From Botrytis cinerea B05.10 (Eukaryota; Ascomycota; Leotiomycetes; Helotiales; Sclerotiniaceae): a DNA stretch of 64,000 bases. The position numbers were made by a program, and so were the translations under genes. The stretch spans positions 124,001 to 188,000 of the forward strand of contig NC_037322.1 of assembly GCF_000143535.2 (NCBI RefSeq), given 5' to 3'. Below the pieces are notes generated by a model. The model saw nothing but the letters and a program-made list of their open reading frames with translations. It was not told the DNA's origin and searched no databases. This document shows positions 1-11,053 of this stretch, piece after piece (positions within the stretch are counted from its first letter, which is position 1; every line of letters starts with the position of its first letter).

Positions 1-1393
1 TCCTTCTTTCAGCAGCCTCAGCGATATCATCACCGAAGACATGTGGGTTGCCCTCTTCGTTGAGAATAGGGGGGTCTTGTGCGTTGAGCCAGTCAATGGC
101 ATCCGAGTAGCGCATGCGCTTGAATGGACGGGCTGGAGCTTGGAATTCTGGGTTGAGCTCCTTGATGTAGCCGGCGATCTCTGGGTCGGCCATAATGGTA
201 CTAATGACAGTGCTGATCATCTCTTCCAGATGATCTAGAAGATCATCGAAATCAATGAAATCTAATTCAGCCTCAACGTGAGTATATTCGGACAAATGAC
301 GACGGGTCAGGGATTTCTCTGCACGGAAGGATTTTTCGATACAGTAAACGTTTCCGAGACTTGGAATACCAGTTTCGAGATAAAGTTGAGATGATTGAGT
401 AAGATATGTCTTCTCTCCGTAGTAGTCCAATTCAAACAAAGTAGAACCACCCTCAACTTGTGTTTGAACGAATGCAGGTGGACTAATCTTGGTGAAGTAC
501 ATCTCCTTATATGCCTTTGCGAATGCCCATTCGACTGCAGAACGAACCTTCATAACTGAAGAAGCGGTATCTCCACGGAGGACAAGGTGACGGTTGTCCA
601 ACATAGAGGACTCCCATTGATCTTGTTGATGAGAAATCTTGTTAGTGATAGCATCGGCATCAGATGGAGATGTGCCAATGACTTTGTAGTAATCGACATG
701 TAATTCGCGGTCATCTGGAGCCGATTGACCAGCAAGAACCTTTCGCATCTCTCCGTAGAGAGTAAGAGAAGTACCTTGTGCGAAAGTGAGAGCATCGTAT
801 GTCTTGGTTAGGTCACCTTGCAAGATACATTGTAAGTGCCCATATCCATCAACCAATGTAATGAAGGTAGCCTGCTTTTGTTCTCTCAATCTGTGAATGC
901 GACCTGAAACCTTAACACGGGTACCCTTCTTTTCGCCCTCACCCAATTCAATATCTTTGCGCATAATCTTGATCTTGACTGCTGGTGGTAATGAGGCGTC
1001 TTCGGTAAGAACAATCTTTTTCGAATCTTCGAGTGTCTTGAGTCTTGCATCATCCTTCTCCTTCTCGGCGGCAGCCATCTGTTGTTGCTTCACAAACTTC
1101 TTCTTGTGTGCATCCAAGGCATTTTGTGCCTTCTTAATAGCAGCCTTGGCTGGATCTTTCCATACCAATCGCTCTGATGGATCACCATCTGCGCTCACGG
1201 CATTAGTTGTTGAGGCTCTTGATTGATATTTTCCTCCCTCGCTCCCACCATGTTGGATATAGGCGTATGCTAAAGACTTGTAAGGCTTGCTTTCAGCACC
1301 AGTGGCTGATTGATCATCTTGGCCAACATCAGTATCGATATAGATCGCATCCGTCTTCAGAGTTCTATCTGCGAGTTCTTGAAGTGCGGCCAT
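1..1393 (-). CDS. DED81: Cytosolic asparaginyl-tRNA synthetase, 3' end cut by window edge
   Basis: The product charges tRNA-Asn with asparagine in the cytosol. Reading down from the ATG at 1393, the frame is open and intronless for 464 codons and runs off the left edge. A lysine-rich N-terminal region is followed by an OB-fold anticodon-binding segment around residues 158-190 (GRIHRLREQKQATF, then TLVDGYGHLQCIL). The class II catalytic core follows. Class II motif 2 is visible near residue 355 as FRAEKSLTRRHLSEYTHVEAE; the RTRRHLxEYTHVEAE pattern is typical of asparaginyl rather than aspartyl or lysyl enzymes. VEGGSTLFELDYYGEKTYL and the TQSSQLYLET box also fit AsnRS. Motif 3 and the C-terminus lie outside the window. 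Fungal homologues are about 560-600 residues, so roughly a fifth is missing. Only its class II neighbours AspRS and LysRS were considered as alternatives. Confidence 0.93.
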   Translation of the reverse strand, partial: MAALQELADRTLKTDAIYIDTDVGQDDQSATGAESKPYKSLAYAYIQHGGSEGGKYQSRASTTNAVSADGDPSERLVWKDPAKAAIKKAQNALDAHKKKFVKQQQMAAAEKEKDDARLKTLEDSKKIVLTEDASLPPAVKIKIMRKDIELGEGEKKGTRVKVSGRIHRLREQKQATFITLVDGYGHLQCILQGDLTKTYDALTFAQGTSLTLYGEMRKVLAGQSAPDDRELHVDYYKVIGTSPSDADAITNKISHQQDQWESSMLDNRHLVLRGDTASSVMKVRSAVEWAFAKAYKEMYFTKISPPAFVQTQVEGGSTLFELDYYGEKTYLTQSSQLYLETGIPSLGNVYCIEKSFRAEKSLTRRHLSEYTHVEAELDFIDFDDLLDHLEEMISTVISTIMADPEIAGYIKELNPEFQAPARPFKRMRYSDAIDWLNAQDPPILNEEGNPHVFGDDIAEAAERR

Positions 1394-1836
1394 GGTTATC
1401 GCGTTTGGGTGTTCAAAATTGTTTTGCAAGTTTGGAGGGGAGGGGAACTTATTATTATTTGGTGGGGGAATTTATGCTTCTAATAATTATTGGAGTCATC
1501 AAAACAATTCAATTGGTGAGTCAGAAGGGGAGCTGATAAGAGATCAAGGTAAGGGTCACACCGCAAACCACAAAATGCTCTCTTCAAAATTCCGTATCAA
1601 ATTGATCAATCATTATTTTGCATTTAAGCCGCTGATGTTATTCTTACTGTACATTCATTTAATCTATAAACAGTTTTAGTCTCTATCAAATCTATCGTCG
1701 ACAGTATCATCGAGCTCTAAAGTGTGAGCAGCTTCCTACATTCCTTCCTTGAGTCTGTGATGTTGATACGCGAGCAATCGGGCGCTTGAAGAGCCGACTT
1801 TGACTCTTTTATTAGTGAACGGAAGCTAACGGAACT

Positions 1837-1862
1837 GACCGACCGACCGACCGACCGACCGA
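1837..1862. repeat. (GACC)6 tetranucleotide run
   Basis: Six and a half perfect tandem copies of GACC are visible in the divergent promoter region. It is a simple microsatellite. Confidence 0.95.
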
Positions 1863-2189
1863 TGTGATCAGGAACCAATTTACGCGGTAAAGCTAACGAC
1901 TAGGTAGAAACGCGTAGTTTGATTTTCAATGACGCGACGGGATGCCTACCAGGTAGAATTTATTGTTTCTGTGATATCTCTCTATCTATGTCAGTGGAAA
2001 AGTTTGAATGCTTGAATAGAAGACTTGAGAATGACAATAACGGAACTGATTCAACTTGTAATCTCATACTAAGTATCATTTACATTGAACCTCGCACCTT
2101 TCAAGTCAACTCTACGCTACAGAATTGTCAATACTTGAGCGTAATTGGTCGAGATCGTTGAATTCCCCAGCTCTCCTGCAGCCGCATAA

Positions 2190-2273
2190 CTCGACATTGT
2201 GGCTTCGCGCAGACTTCTTGCTCCTATAGTGGGTAACTCCCATACGTTTCTATCAATCCGAACGTTTTGCGCA
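2190..2273 (+). other. Possible non-AUG N-terminal extension (mitochondrial presequence) of DNA ligase I
   Basis: Directly upstream of and in frame with the ligase ATG there are 28 sense codons back to a TAA at 2187-2189. The translation contains VASRRLLAPIVG and FLSIRTFCA: three arginines, one aspartate near its start, and serine and hydrophobic residues, the composition of a mitochondrial targeting sequence. There is no in-frame ATG, but ATT at 2196 has G at -3 and G at +4, and a GTG follows it. Fungal DNA ligase I is known to serve nucleus and mitochondria (yeast Cdc9 uses two AUG starts), so a near-cognate start is plausible. It could also be chance coding in a 5' leader. Confidence 0.4.
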
Positions 2274-5200
2274 ATGCCTCCAAAGCAGGCGACATTGGGG
2301 TATGTAAAAGATTCACAAACTACGTTGGGGTTCGTTTCTGTCTAGTATGCAGATGTGATGATGCTAATGGTTGTTTGATTGCAGCAAGTTCTTCGGCCAA
2401 CCAAAAGGTGCGCCTGCAAAACAATCGAAGCTATCTTTCTCTTCCAAGCCAAGCTCAAGCAAGCCGCCAGCAAGCTCGCCATCCGCGTCAGAAGCCTCAG
2501 AAGAGAATAAAGATGTTGAGATGAAAGATGGAGATTCAGATATAGGAAACGAAGATTCGATCAAGAAAGAAGATGGGTCTGATAAAAAGCAAAAAGTAAA
2601 AAAAGAAAATGCAAAGTTAGAGAAAGGTAGGTCCAAGCAAGACAATGGTGCAATAGTTCTATGAAGCTAAAGTCCTGCAAACGTAGGTGTGAAGAGATCA
2701 AGATCCGCGAGTCCGAAACTCTCAGCAAAGACTAAGGCTATAAAAATTGAGGATGAAGTCAAGGAAGAAGAGGAGGAGGAGGATGAAGACGAAGAGCCTA
2801 TTGTGAAGAAGCCTCGAAGAGCTGGAAAGGCCGAAACAAGAGAGAAGAAGCCTTCGCCAAAACCCGTTAGCATGAAAACTCAGACCAAACCCGAGCCAGA
2901 ATCATCGACCAAAAAAGCCACTTCAAAGAACATGTCACCGCCACCAAAGCGTGGTAAGAACGCCAAGGTAGTAGAGGAAGATGAAGAGGATGAAGACGAA
3001 GTGCAAGCAACAGCACCATCAAAACCGGCAAAGCGCAGAGACTCAAATGTATCCAAATCGGCATCAGAATCCGAAATCGAGGAGGATTTAGAATCTAGTG
3101 GAGACGAGAAACCGGAAGTAGCTGCCAAAGCTAGGGAGAAGATTCAAACATCCTTGAAATCGAAGAGCAAAGACCCATATCCGGATTGGAAACCAGGAGA
3201 GCCAGTACCTTATGCAGCTCTTTGTACAACATTCTCCCTGGTAGAAATGACGACCAAGCGATTAGTAATTGCGGCTCATTGTTCCTTGTTTCTTCGTCAA
3301 GTCCTTCGACTTACCCCAGATGATCTTTTACCTACAGTTCTTCTCATGATCAACAAGTTGGCTGCAGATTATGCTGGAATTGAGTTGGGTATTGGTGAAT
3401 CATTAATTATGAAGGCCATCGGAGAGTCTACTGGTCGAAATTTAAGCGTCATCAAGAATGATCAGAAAGAGATTGGTGATCTTGGACTTGTAGCTGTTAA
3501 GAGTCGATCAAATCAGCCTGTAATGTTCAAGCCAAAGCCATTGACAATCAGAGGCGTTCTGAAGAGTCTGATCGACATTGCTACAATGCAAGGCAACGGT
3601 GCCCAGGGACGAAAAGTTGATGGGATCAAGAAGTTGCTTTCCGCAGCTGATGCGCATTCGTCAGGTAAAGTTGACATCACAAAAGACAAGGGTGGAGCAA
3701 GCGAAGCAAAATACATTGTTCGTTTCCTAGAGGGTAAGCTTCGTCTTGGGTTGGCAGAAAAGACCGTTCTCGTGTCTTTGGCTCAAGCAATGGTATGTCA
3801 TGAGATTGAAGCGAAAGGTTCTGGAAAGGTTCCAAGCACAGAACAGATGGCGAAGGGAGAGTCGATATTGAAAGCAGTTCACAGGTACGTTATATTTCCG
3901 CAGATCTTGAATGGCTATTAACCAGAGATAGCTCCCTTCCTAGTTATGATGTGATCATTCCAGCAATGTTGGAGCACGGCATCTTCAACCTGAAAGATAA
4001 CTGCAAGCTCCAGCCCGGTGTACCATTGAAGCCTATGTTGGCCAAACCAACAAAAGCAATAACAGAAGTCCTGGATCGATTTGAAAATCAAACTTTCACT
4101 TGCGAGTATAAATACGATGGAGAAAGAGCCCAGATACATTACGTTTCTAAGGATTCTTCCAAACAATATCTTGGTGCTACACCCGCTGCTGCTAAATCGT
4201 CTGATGGAGGCCTTGCTGCTATATTCTCACGAAACTCAGAAGATCTTTCCAAGAAATACCCAGATATTCTTGGCAAACTAAACACATGGGTCAAGGAAGA
4301 TACGAAGAGCTTTGTACTCGATTGTGAAACGGTTGCTTGGGATACGGTTGAAAAGAAAGTCTTGCCTTTCCAACAACTCATGACACGAAAGAAGAAGGAT
4401 GTTAAGGTTGAAGATGTTAAAGTTAAAGTTTGTGTGTTCGCCTTCGATTTACTTTTTCTGAACGGTGAAGCTGTTGTTGAGAAATCATTACGAGAACGTC
4501 GTGCACTTCTCCATGAAGCTTTTCAGCCTGTCGAAGGCGAATTTCAATTTGCTACTAGTATGAATGGCCAAGAGATTGATGAGATTCAGACATTCTTAGA
4601 TGATAGTGTCAAGGCATCGTGCGAAGGGTTGATGGTGAAGATGTTGGATGGCACGGAAAGTGGTTACGAGCCCAGTAAAAGAAGTAGGAATTGGCTTAAG
4701 GTATGAACTCTCATCTCAGTTCATTTCCTCTATCATACTAACATCCGCCTCAGATCAAGAAGGATTATCTCTCAGGCATCGGCGATTCTCTCGATCTCGT
4801 TGTTCTAGGAGCCTACTATGGTCGTGGAAAGCGTACTTCCGTCTACGGAGCTTTCCTCCTCGCCTGTCACAACCCTCAAACTGACACCTACGAAACTATC
4901 TGCAACATTGGCACTGGTTTTAGCGAACAAGTTCTCGAAGAACTCTACGCCCAACTCTCTGCTATAGTTATTGACCGTCCCAAACCGTTCTACTCCCATT
5001 CCTCAGGAAATCAACATCAACCTGATGTTTGGTTTGAGCCAAGATATGTCTGGGAAGTCAAGACGGCTGATTTGACTTTGAGTCCGAGATACAAGGCGGG
5101 TTGTAAGGAGGGCGTCGACAAAGGGGGAGAAAGGGGCATTTCGTTAAGATTCCCAAGATTTATCAAGATTAGAGATGATAAGAAACCGGATATGGCGACG

Positions 5201-5290
5201 AGTAGCAGACAGGTTGCGGAGATGTACAGGAAGCAGGAGAGTGTTACGAAGAATAAGGGCCCGAGTGTTGATGATGATTTTGAGTATTAG
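2274..5290 (+). CDS. CDC9: ATP-dependent DNA ligase I, five exons
   Basis: The product seals nicks in lagging-strand synthesis and excision repair. Exons are 2274-2299, 2385-2626, 2687-3884, 3944-4700 and 4754-5290; the introns have clear GT..AG borders and the join gives 919 residues, a normal length. Residues 5-12 (QATLGKFF) form an excellent PCNA-binding PIP box. A long Lys/Glu/Ser-rich disordered region with basic stretches follows, then the DNA-binding domain, and then the adenylation domain with the active-site lysine in CEYKYDGERAQIH (lysine about residue 545). The C-terminal OB-fold region contains LVVLGAYYGRGKRTSVYGAF. The chosen ATG is the first in frame and puts the PIP box at the very N-terminus. 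Intron 1 falls inside the PIP-box codons. An in-frame upstream leader may add a mitochondrial form. The homology is certain; exon 1 is supported by frame and motif. Confidence 0.93.
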
Positions 5291-6016
5291 ATCACGGGAC
5301 AAAAATAGTTGGGAGTGGAATGTCTGCTGCTTTGTTGTGCTTATAAAATGGTTGCCTCATAGGCACTGGTGGGTTTGGAGGTAATTATATGAAGGGTTGT
5401 TGGTGTCAAGAGTGGGGATATAGTTGCACTGTATGAGATGAGATTAAATGTTACAATATTGGCTATAGTTATACGAGTGGGTGCCTGCAAAACTACAATA
5501 TCAGCTAGATAGGTAGCAACTATACATAATTCGCAATATCGACAGGCTTTGAGCTTACATCATTTCCAGCTTGAATCTTTCTATCCATCCATAAATAAGC
5601 ATTTCGTTCACAAGTCTTGCCCCCTTCCCCAATAGAGCATCCGCTGGTGTCTAGGCCTTTTTAGAATTTTAGGGTAAATTTGAATGTCACCCGTAGATCT
5701 GAACAACCAGTCAGAACTATCGCTCAAGATGCAGATCTATCCTACGTTGCTATGATTCATCCACATCTTCCTAATCTTTTATTCCGCCAAAAAGCTTTGG
5801 GAATCACCAAAAACTGCCTAGGTATTATTAGAGTACTAGCAAACTGTTATAAAAATTCATGCCAGCAATCCTGCTATGTGTATATTCGTATTTGCGTCAA
5901 TTTTCTCCCGCCTGCTTATCCCTTAAAATTCTTTCCCTAACATATCATGCATGCCAAATAGAATCGAATGATGATGAATTAATTGGCCAATAATTTAGAG
6001 TCGAAACGAGATCCTA
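5291..6016. other. Convergent 3' intergenic region
   Basis: This region lies between the 3' ends of DNA ligase and the carrier gene and presumably holds both 3' UTRs. It is AT-rich, with one short open frame (5680-5940) lacking coding character. I saw no RNA gene or repeat. Confidence 0.6.
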
Positions 6017-7837
6017 TTACTGTCCCCCATTTCCTGCCTTTCCGACTCTCTTGATCTCTCCTCCTAACCCCTCAATTCTCTCACCTAATTGCTCACCTGC
6101 ATTCCCAAGTAAATGACCTGCTTCCTTGTTCACATATTCAGTAGTCGTTGTTTTCGTTTCTGTTAAATTGTTCCTTATGGCAGCTGCTCTGTCGCTTACC
6201 TCATTCGCCGTGGGAACACTATCATTTGTCTTGCCTCCAAGAGTTTTGACTCCATTGAACACTTTCTCCGAGGCGTCCTTTGCTGACTGTGTGATAGTGG
6301 TAGTCGAATTTTGGGCTGTAGATGCGAGACTCGAGCCGTTCTCGCGAGCAGATTGAAGCGTATCCTCACCCACTTTCTTGAGCCTCTGTAAGGCATTTTC
6401 ACCTCCTTCCATGACCTTTTCTCTCGCATCGCTGATGATTACTTTTGGCGAGGGACTGCGTTTCAATAATCGTAAACCCATGAAATAAAGTGAGAGAATG
6501 AGTTCATGTACACGGTCTTTCACAATCATTGTTAATCCATGGCCCAGAAATCCCTTGATAATCTCCCCTCCGATGCCCTCATATAATCCTCCTATCCCTT
6601 CTTCCTTGTAGATCTTGAGTATGGAATGAATGATTGTGTTTTTTCTTGCTTGCTTAGAAACATCTTTGAGATGTTTCTGTGCTTCTTGGGCAGATTTCTT
6701 GGACCTATCCGTTGTTGCATCTTTCACATTATTTGAAAGCTTCTCGACACTTTCTTTTTTAACTGGAGAAGAAGACCCGTCGACTTGTGCTCGGGCCTTA
6801 GCTAGACTCACAGGATACGTAACGCTACTTGCAATCGCCTTACTAACCGCTGCCAACAAGAATGTAATCCGTGCCCCTGGATCATCGCGTTTATCTCTCG
6901 GGATCATGACTCGTTTGAGAAACTCATAGAGAAAGAACGTGAGACTCGGATTGAGAGTAAGGATTAAAGATGCACTGTAACCGGACCAGAGACCAGTAAT
7001 GCCTTTCTTCTCTCTTATGTCCGATATTATTGAAGATATTGTTGGGGATTTTGAGCCAGAGGGAGCAGTCATTGAATGAGTTTGCTTTCGCACGACAATA
7101 TTAGACAATGGTGTGGTGAAAAACTTTGATAGCCCGCCAGCTAATGCGCCAACGCCTAATTCCTCGAGTGCTGGAAGTGTAGCTTTGGAGGGTGAGTGAT
7201 GAAATTGTAATCTTTTTGAACGAATATATCCATAAAAGAGGAAGAACAAGAATGAATCTGCAATGGATTTAGATGTGTCTTGTAAGACCCCACTGTAAAA
7301 TCCGGCGATCCCTCCTTCTTCATTGTAAATTTTGTCAAAGGCGTCCGCAACTGATGTATATTCCTGGGGCTTTTTTGAAGTGGGGGAGGAGGAATTTGCG
7401 AGAGTTCTTTGGACTTGAAGACGTGTTATGATGAGGTCGAGGGGGTAGATACAGAGGTTTGAGATGGCGGTCCCGGTTGCGCCGCTTATGGCATGGCCGA
7501 GTGCTGGGAGAGCTGTTGAGGTCGCGGAGGATGATGAGGTATCATGATATTGATGATATTGTGTGAACGCATCCTAGGACATTGTTAGTACTGACACAAA
7601 AGTAGAATATCCAATGGTTCGGACTGGCAGACTGGAGCTCTCAATGTTTAAATATGATAAAGCATTCTAAGTGAATTCAGTCTTTCAAATTATCTCATTT
7701 GACCCCTCCAATTGACAAAATTGGAAAGTCTCTGATTGCTGGACTGCGATTCGGGCTAATGGAAGCTTTGGGTAGAGAGAGATAGACAAGAAAGAGGAAG
7801 GGTGTAATACCAGCTGACTATTGTAAACGTTTGCCAT
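6017..7837 (-). CDS. SLC25-family carrier, peroxisomal adenine-nucleotide type, with long C-terminal tail
   Basis: Two exons are proposed: 7811-7837 (nine codons, MANVYNSQL) and 6017-7573, giving 527 residues. The intron ends in TACTAAC..TAG. Three carrier repeats are visible, each with its signature: YPLDLIITRLQVQ (about 52-64), TTPLSNIVVRKQ (about 161-173) and TYPVSLAKARAQV (about 262-273). The second and third signatures are degenerate, and LTLNPSLTFFLYE resembles peroxisomal PMP34/Ant1-type carriers, which exchange ATP for AMP to support fatty-acid activation. The substrate is inferred from this resemblance only. A charged insert of about 50 residues interrupts repeat 3, and the last 150 or so residues form a Ser/Thr/Lys-rich tail rich in predicted amphipathic helix, unlike the usual compact 300-residue carriers. 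The first exon is the least certain part; the body is solid. Confidence 0.75.
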
Positions 7838-8657
7838 GGCGGTCCTTTCTGGCCTTGGTACAAAGTACCTTGAAATTTCTCTGTTATAATCGATGTTGTC
7901 GCCGAAGATGTTTATATTTGTAAAGTCATAAATTGATGGTGTTCTGTGAGGAAAGACAGAATTGAGGGGAAGATTATTGAAGTTCATATACCAAAACTCT
8001 CGGGCATGTGAAATGTACCTACCATTTACGTCATTCCTAAAAGTATAAACCACAGGGGGGAAACAGGGTTTCCCCAGATTTTGATTATATAATCAACACG
8101 TCCTTGACGTCGACGCGCCACATCAATCACAATCGGCTTTTGAAACGGCAGACCATTACTTACTAGCCACCTGACGTCGGTCAATTGACGGTAATCATAT
8201 CAAGTATCTAATGATTCTTGGTGTCTCAATTGATTCTCGAAATTCAGTCTAGTTGCCCAATTTCCTAAGATCTTAGAAGCATTGAGTGATGTCTTCTAGT
8301 AACTTTACTGAAGATTGACTCGGCATCAAAGGAGCTATTTTCCTCCTAGATGGAGGATACCATACTCAATAGTAAGAAGGGAAGTTGTCGCTCTAGACAT
8401 CTTTCCACCTTATACTGTATCCGGAACTCTTTCTGTCTTTTCGGTGGAGAAATTGGCTGGCATCGCTTCAGAATTTGCTAATATTTTGGACAGAATTGGA
8501 CAATCTTTATTCTATATATTTTGAATTATGATAGACTCAACTCAGGCTCGCTACTTAACGCCAATGTACTCGCTGATCAATCATCGTCACTCCGGAGTCT
8601 TTTGGGGCCTACTAACTCCATCGCCTTCCCTTTCTTATTCACATTCTCATCCACCCC
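7838..8657. other. Intergenic region upstream of the carrier gene
   Basis: This holds the carrier promoter and the 3' end of the next minus-strand gene. Plus-strand open frames here (8315-8826) are shadows or chance frames. I saw no other element. Confidence 0.55.
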
Positions 8658-9695
8658 TCACCTCTTCACATATCTATTCCTTAAACCCATACCACTTCCT
8701 CCATTCTCCATTTCCTCTATCTTTAGTTCTTCTGCAGCCTTCTCTTCTTCCCTTTGTCTCTTTGCGATTGCTTTCTGCCTTCTCTCCTCCCCACTAAATG
8801 ACCTCACCACAACCCTGACTGCATAGACCTGACCCTCCTCATTTTTGACAAGGTTAAACGGCCTTAAATGAACACGTCTAAGCTGTTCAAGCATTATTTG
8901 TGCTTTGGCTAGTTCAGTTTCGATGAGTCGTAGTTCGTTATGCTTTGCTAACATTAAGTGGGAAAGCTCAAGCTCGATTTGATCGCGGATGTTCGTTGTG
9001 GTGGTTTGAAGAGCATTATGCCGGGGACTCTCGAATATCTTACTTGGAGTCATTAATTGACTTGATTTTGAAGGGATCCGAGCCGGTGGTGCTGCTTCGA
9101 AGGGTCTGATGAATGGACAGGGAGTTGCCACTTCATCTTTGTCCCAATGTTCAGAATCTACAGGAACAAAAATTGATTCTGGAATGTCTGGCGCATCATT
9201 CATTTCCACATCCTCAGAGTTGGCCTCAAAAGCCTGAGTAACAAAAGATTGACCATAATTAAATGGATGTTGGAGATATGTATGTGGGTGTTGAAGAGGT
9301 CCCAGTCTTGAAAGGCGGCTCTGTGGGGACGACGATGTCAGTGGCATTTTAAGGCGGCCCAAAAGGTTGAAGTTAAGATTGGCCTGATCTATGAAAAGCC
9401 TCTGTGTTCTTCCCTCAAGAGCAACTAGTTTTGGACCAAAATTTCCAAGTTCTTTGATTTTGGCTTCTGCCCTCGAAAGACGCTTCCGTGGGTGATCTTT
9501 GTTCTCGATAAAGTTATTGCTAGAAGAAATGCTTGAAGAGTTGCTCCTGTGTGACTTATAAGATGGGATGGAAGATGGTGCACACGTTTCTTCTGTGCCC
9601 TGGATGGTTTGTAAATTATGACGAGAATAACGAGAACTGTCTGGTTTCGCTGGGTCAGCTCTTTTGAATTCGGGAAATTGGCGAAGATCTTTCAT
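8658..9695 (-). CDS. Unknown protein with C-terminal coiled coil
   Basis: I do not recognise this family. The frame stays open further upstream, but the ATG at 9695 (MKDLRQFPEF) is preferred because the upstream part has an untypical hydrophobic run; this gives 345 residues in one exon. The N-terminal third is Ser/Asn-rich and basic (RKRLSRAEAKIKEL). An acidic patch, NSEDVEMNDAPDIPES, sits mid-protein. A strong heptad-like helix, DQIELELSHLMLAKHNEL, continues to about residue 290, followed by LRRVHLRPFNLVKNEEGQ and a Lys/Arg/Glu-rich helix (ERRQKAIAKRQREEEK). The composition suggests a nuclear regulatory or chromatin-associated protein, but that is only inference. Confidence 0.65.
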   Translation of the reverse strand: MKDLRQFPEFKRADPAKPDSSRYSRHNLQTIQGTEETCAPSSIPSYKSHRSNSSSISSSNNFIENKDHPRKRLSRAEAKIKELGNFGPKLVALEGRTQRLFIDQANLNFNLLGRLKMPLTSSSPQSRLSRLGPLQHPHTYLQHPFNYGQSFVTQAFEANSEDVEMNDAPDIPESIFVPVDSEHWDKDEVATPCPFIRPFEAAPPARIPSKSSQLMTPSKIFESPRHNALQTTTTNIRDQIELELSHLMLAKHNELRLIETELAKAQIMLEQLRRVHLRPFNLVKNEEGQVYAVRVVVRSFSGEERRQKAIAKRQREEEKAAEELKIEEMENGGSGMGLRNRYVKR

Positions 9696-11053
9696 TATGA
9701 GAAGAAAAAAAACCAGAATTGTTGGTCGATGTTGCTTTTGAAGTGATTGTGCTTGCATGTAATGGTCGACGATCTGACTTATTAAGAAGCTGCCGTGATT
9801 AGAAAATGACAATCTCACTTTGTGAATATATATTGGAATCTTTAAATGTACGGCTTGGAAGATGATGTGGTCTTAGCGTGAATGAATCAATAACAGCCGT
9901 AAATAAAGCTAGTCATTCTTGAGAGAAGATTTGTCGACAAGCGCGGTACATAGTAAAAGTGAATAGTCTTCGTTTACGTGGAAAGCACAGTATGCCAGAT
10001 GATAATTTTTATAATCTTATGAAGCTTGAAGTTATTATACTCGTGCTTGACTTTTAAGGAATGAGATAAAGGTCTCAAATGTTCGAAATTATTGAGAGTT
10101 CAGATGAGAGGAGATACTATCAGGATTTTAATCTGTGTTCTAAACTTCTAATTGCAATTCCAAAGCTGCAATTTCCAAATGTTCAAGAAAGTGTTAAAAT
10201 GATGAAGGACCAAAGTCATGACACGTTAGAATCAACAGGATTGAAAACCGGTCTCTAAAGTCTGTAGGATGTTTAATTTTTCTTCTTGCCATTTGAAGCA
10301 CATTTGTGCTTTGTAATCTTCCCAAAGCCCATAAATCCTCCTAGACGAAATCAATCATATGCTGGACATGCAAGATTAGAGTTCTTGAACTATAATTGAG
10401 GCTTGAAGAACTGAAGCAGTACTATTTAATCCCAATGTCAATCATGAACATGGGTATTTGCAACGAATTGGTCGCGTCTGCAGTGAATGTGATACTTGAC
10501 GATGCGCTTATTTATTTGCTGTCGAGTACCAGGAATATTCGACCTCTTGGCTACAATTCAATGTGATTGTTTCAATGATATTTGTACAGCTATACAGGGA
10601 CTCATAGAAAGAATGTCAACTGACGTTCAAACAAGTTTGGTCCGTTTTGGAAGAAAGAGAGGAGACTTTGTATGGTATCTGAGAAAGTAAGGACAAAAAT
10701 GCTGGAGAGGATTGGAAATAACGGTATATAAATAATAGACTTATACGATTCAGATTAATAGTGCATTGTTGAGTAAAGGCTGTGTAAATTGATTAGACGT
10801 TGAAGAAAGGATATGGAAGAAATTCTCATCAGCAGCTGGCCAGTACTAGGAAATGGGCTATAACAAGCTTAGCGTCGACAACGGACTAAAGTTTCACCGC
10901 GCAGTTACTTCATCAGGTGATCATCTTCGAACTTTTGATCTCTTCACCAATATTCTCGACCACGTAATTTTATAACGCAAACCTTCGAGTAAAGTTCTGA
11001 GTATCAATCTAGTAGCTCTGATTCTCGGACATAATCTAATTCAAAAGGCCACC
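9696..11053. other. Divergent intergenic region
   Basis: About 1.36 kb lies between the coiled-coil gene and the NOSIP-like gene. It is AT-rich single-copy sequence. One 64-codon open frame (10496-10690) looks non-coding. I saw no repeat or RNA gene. Confidence 0.55.

Larger units (their letters stand above)
1394..2273. other. Divergent intergenic region between AsnRS and DNA ligase
   Basis: This 880-bp stretch holds the promoters of two divergently transcribed housekeeping genes. It contains a GACC tetranucleotide run and, at its right end, an in-frame open leader before the ligase ATG (listed separately). The short open frames in it (for example 1919-2161) have no coding character that I can recognise. 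Confidence 0.7.

Noticed and set aside
1..1393. Lysyl- or aspartyl-tRNA synthetase
   Set aside because: Motif 2 reads RTRRHLxEYTHVEAE-like sequence with VEGGSTLFELDYYG, matching asparaginyl enzymes.
5680..5940. 86-codon plus-strand frame between ligase and carrier
   Set aside because: It lies between two convergent 3' ends, with mixed composition and no homology or splice context.
8521..8826. Plus-strand frame rich in Ser, Pro, Phe
   Set aside because: It is antisense to the 3' end of the coiled-coil gene, a shadow of its Glu/Lys-rich codons.
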